Source: an uncultured Flavobacteriales bacterium (GTDB taxonomy: Bacteria; Bacteroidota; Bacteroidia; Flavobacteriales; Crocinitomicaceae). Taken from it: a DNA stretch of 7,859 nucleotides. The notes under the pieces are model-generated. The model did no database searches, was not told the origin of the DNA, and saw only the letters and a list, made by a program, of their open reading frames with translations. A program made the translations under genes and the position numbers. Where the stretch lies: assembly GCA_946479125.1 (NCBI GenBank), contig CAMLET010000139.1:1-7859 (forward strand), in the 5' to 3' direction. Below, in pieces: positions 6,146 to 7,859 of the stretch; position 1 is the stretch's first letter; every line of letters starts with the position of its first letter.

Positions 6146-7540
6146 ATGAGATTTGGGTTTCTAATAGCGTTATTCTTACTGGCTAATTTCAGTTTCGGAC
6201 AAACAACTTTATCCGTGTATGAACACGATTTTGGAAGTTTGTATTCCTCTTCTCAGCGTTTTGTAGATGTTCAGATCTCGAACGCAGGAGCCAAACCAGT
6301 TTACATTCTACGGGTAGAACCAAGTCCGCACGTTACGCACAAACTAAGCAGTGATATGATTCCAGCTGGTGGTTCCGTATCCATGCGCGTACAGGTAAAT
6401 CCTATTTCCACCGGAAAGTTCAATTTGGGATGTAACGTGTTTACAAGCGACAAAAACCAACCGCTCGCTTTTGTTGTAAAAGGTACCGTTGTAGAATTGG
6501 CAGGAAAAGGTTTCAATACCACTGCTTGCCCCGACTTCAATTCAACACCGGTTCAAAGTCAAAGTTCAGAATTCACGATTATCACTATAGATAAAGAAAC
6601 CCGGGAACTGTTGTCTAAATCCAAAGTTGTTGTTATTCATAACGGACAACCTGCTGGTGCTTGGATTACTGGAAAAAATGGTTCGTTTGACGTAAAAATT
6701 CCTTCAGGTTATTTCTATTTTTTGGCAACACATGATGGTTATCTAAAGAAAGAAGATGGAATTTATGTTCCACCTGACAAACATGAAATTACAATTCCAC
6801 TTGTTCGCGATCCACAACTCATTGCAGAAATACCAGTTGATACAACTACTAATCAGGAAGCAGAAGTATTAACAACAGAAGAAACACAAGAAATTATTTC
6901 CGAAGTCATTCAGGAAACGGATACGGTGCAAATCACTAATCCTGATTTAGCGGAGATCACTCCAGAAAATTTCGATCAACAATACTTTAAACCAGTAAAC
7001 ATTGAGTTTGTCATTGATATTTCAAGCTCTATGAAAATGGGCGACAAAATGGAGTTGATGAAATATGCCTTGAATCAATTGGTTGGTCAGCTGCGTGCTG
7101 TGGATAGAATGGGAATTGTGACTTACAACGATAATGCTCAAGTCTTTCAGGCCCCAACGCCATGTGACAGAAAGGATGAAATTCTGCAGGCAGTAGCAAA
7201 CCTTAAGCCTGTGGGAATGACGGCCGGTGGAAAAGGAATCAAGAAAGGATACAGTGAATTAATGCAGAATTACGATCCAACAAAAACGAATATTGTAATT
7301 GTAATTACTGATGGTGCATTTAATGTACAGTCTGACAACTACCAGAAGATCGTGAAAAAATACGCCAAGAAAGGTGTGATATTCTCAGTTGTTGGTATCA
7401 AATCAAGTTCTAATGATGCTAATCGAATGACCGAAGCTGCAACTTTTGGATCAGGACGATTTATTGCTATAAATCAATTATCCGATGCTCAGAATAAGCT
7501 TTTCCAGGAAATCAGAACAGCATCGTTTATAAAAAAATAA
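6146..7540 (+). CDS. Secreted multidomain protein with DUF1573-like N-terminus and von Willebrand A domain
   Basis: The product has 464 residues and is exported by a signal peptide (1-18, cleavage SFG before Q19). Residues ~20-118 form an immunoglobulin-like domain of the DUF1573/MSP kind: YEHDFGSLYSSSQRFVDVQISNAG is the standard opening, with IPAGGSVSMRVQVNP later. Residues ~140-222 look like a second beta-sandwich of the carboxypeptidase-regulatory type (ITGKNGSFDVKIPSGYF, then ATHDGYLKKE). A Thr/Glu-rich linker spans ~225-282. Residues 284-455 are a vWA domain with a complete metal-ion-dependent adhesion site: DISSS (D291, S293, S295), T359 in GMTAGGKG, and D389 in ITDG. The protein should therefore bind a divalent metal and a protein ligand in the periplasm or at the surface. 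No C-terminal Por-secretion sorting domain or membrane anchor is seen. The ligand is unknown. Confidence 0.88.
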   Translation: MRFGFLIALFLLANFSFGQTTLSVYEHDFGSLYSSSQRFVDVQISNAGAKPVYILRVEPSPHVTHKLSSDMIPAGGSVSMRVQVNPISTGKFNLGCNVFTSDKNQPLAFVVKGTVVELAGKGFNTTACPDFNSTPVQSQSSEFTIITIDKETRELLSKSKVVVIHNGQPAGAWITGKNGSFDVKIPSGYFYFLATHDGYLKKEDGIYVPPDKHEITIPLVRDPQLIAEIPVDTTTNQEAEVLTTEETQEIISEVIQETDTVQITNPDLAEITPENFDQQYFKPVNIEFVIDISSSMKMGDKMELMKYALNQLVGQLRAVDRMGIVTYNDNAQVFQAPTPCDRKDEILQAVANLKPVGMTAGGKGIKKGYSELMQNYDPTKTNIVIVITDGAFNVQSDNYQKIVKKYAKKGVIFSVVGIKSSSNDANRMTEAATFGSGRFIAINQLSDAQNKLFQEIRTASFIKK

Positions 7541-7631
7541 TTACAAATTACGAGTGAATAGTCATTAAGAAACAATCATAACTCATAACTCATAACTCAT
7601 AACTCATAACTCATAACTCATAACTCATAAA
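7541..7631. repeat. 7-bp tandem repeat (tcataac, seven perfect copies plus one variant) reaching the next start codon
   Basis: Seven exact copies of tcataac fill 7576-7624. An eighth, tcataaa, ends at 7631 and is followed at once by ATG 7632. In the same phase, 7562-7575 reads tcattaa, gaaacaa (decayed units). 7541-7561 reads ttacaaa, ttacgag, tgaatag, of which ttacgag is one base from the inverted unit ttatgag. The whole 91-bp spacer is 13 x 7 bases. The unit contains TAA, so every forward frame is stopped within 21 bp. Confidence 0.93.
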
Positions 7632-7859
7632 ATGAAAAACATACTATTACTTTCTATCCTCTTGTTCAGTTCAGCTTCTTTTGCTCAACAAAACAACGAT
7701 TCACTCATCAATGTTTGCATAGATAATTTCTTCTATGGATTAAATAAATGTGATACGAACAAGATCAAAAGTGCGGTTTGGGAAGATGTGTTTGAGATGA
7801 AATCATTACTTGTCAATAAATTCAACAACACGCGCTGGGAAGAGGAATCGTTAAACGAT
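7632..7859 (+). CDS. Secreted protein, probably NTF2-like / lumazine-binding-like, 5' part only
   Basis: ATG 7632 opens a frame of 76 residues that runs off the window end. Residues 1-18 are a signal peptide (KNILLLSILLFSSASFA) with Q19 as the first mature residue. The mature start, INVCIDNFFYGLNKCDTNKIKSAVWEDVFEM at about 26-56, has the pattern of the first helices of NTF2-like proteins found in many Bacteroidota: a helix, the Phe-x-x-Gly-Leu-Asn turn, then an Asp-x-x-Lys-Ile helix. Only the N-terminus is available, so the family call is tentative. The start codon abuts a perfect 7-bp tandem repeat, leaving no room for a normal leader element other than the repeat itself. Confidence 0.7.
   Translation, partial: MKNILLLSILLFSSASFAQQNNDSLINVCIDNFFYGLNKCDTNKIKSAVWEDVFEMKSLLVNKFNNTRWEEESLND

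Noticed and set aside
7576..7631. CRISPR array
   Set aside because: The units are 7 bp with no spacers between them, so this is a simple tandem repeat; no cas gene is present.

Overview
The window looks like chromosomal DNA of a Bacteroidota member, probably Flavobacteriales (a Fluviicola-like genome would fit, but the species cannot be fixed from this sequence). The signs are: moderately AT-rich DNA; no Shine-Dalgarno sequences before the starts; a TAnnTTTG-type promoter before the pyrophosphatase gene; signal peptides that all end with Gln as the first mature residue; and families common in that phylum (DUF2911, the S23/four-helix-bundle protein, and a secreted vWA protein with a DUF1573-like N-terminus). 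Every gene I can support is on the + strand.

Layout. 1-2201: the 3' part of dnaG (primase), overlapping by one base with an MscS-type mechanosensitive channel gene. 2288-2977: family I inorganic pyrophosphatase. 3062-3433: a small S23/IVP-type four-helix-bundle gene. 3496-4329: a secreted DUF2911 protein with a TPR-like tail, followed by a clear intrinsic terminator at 4349-4387. 4458-5150: an unrecognised secreted protein. 5340-6107: an SH3-like protein with two C-terminal membrane helices. 6146-7540: a secreted multidomain protein ending in a von Willebrand A domain with an intact MIDAS. 7632-7859: the start of a secreted protein, probably NTF2-like, cut by the window edge. No spacer exceeds 300 bp. 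I see no tRNA, rRNA, CRISPR array, transposase or phage gene.

Functionally this is mostly housekeeping (primase, osmotic safety valve, pyrophosphate removal) followed by a run of envelope or secreted proteins with no shared pathway that I can demonstrate. I do not see a defence or biosynthetic system.

The most unusual structure is between the genes. Four spacers (2198-2281, 2982-3036, 3437-3485, 7541-7631) are built from 7-bp repeats, each with its own word: ttgaaaa/ttgagaa, atttcgg, tccgaaa and tcataac. A fifth (5163-5234) is built from degenerate 8-bp units. In at least two spacers the unit occurs first in one orientation and then inverted. The S23 gene has the same word on both sides. One array runs directly into an ATG, and another fills the spacer of a likely promoter. 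These are the best candidates for something not yet described in this window.
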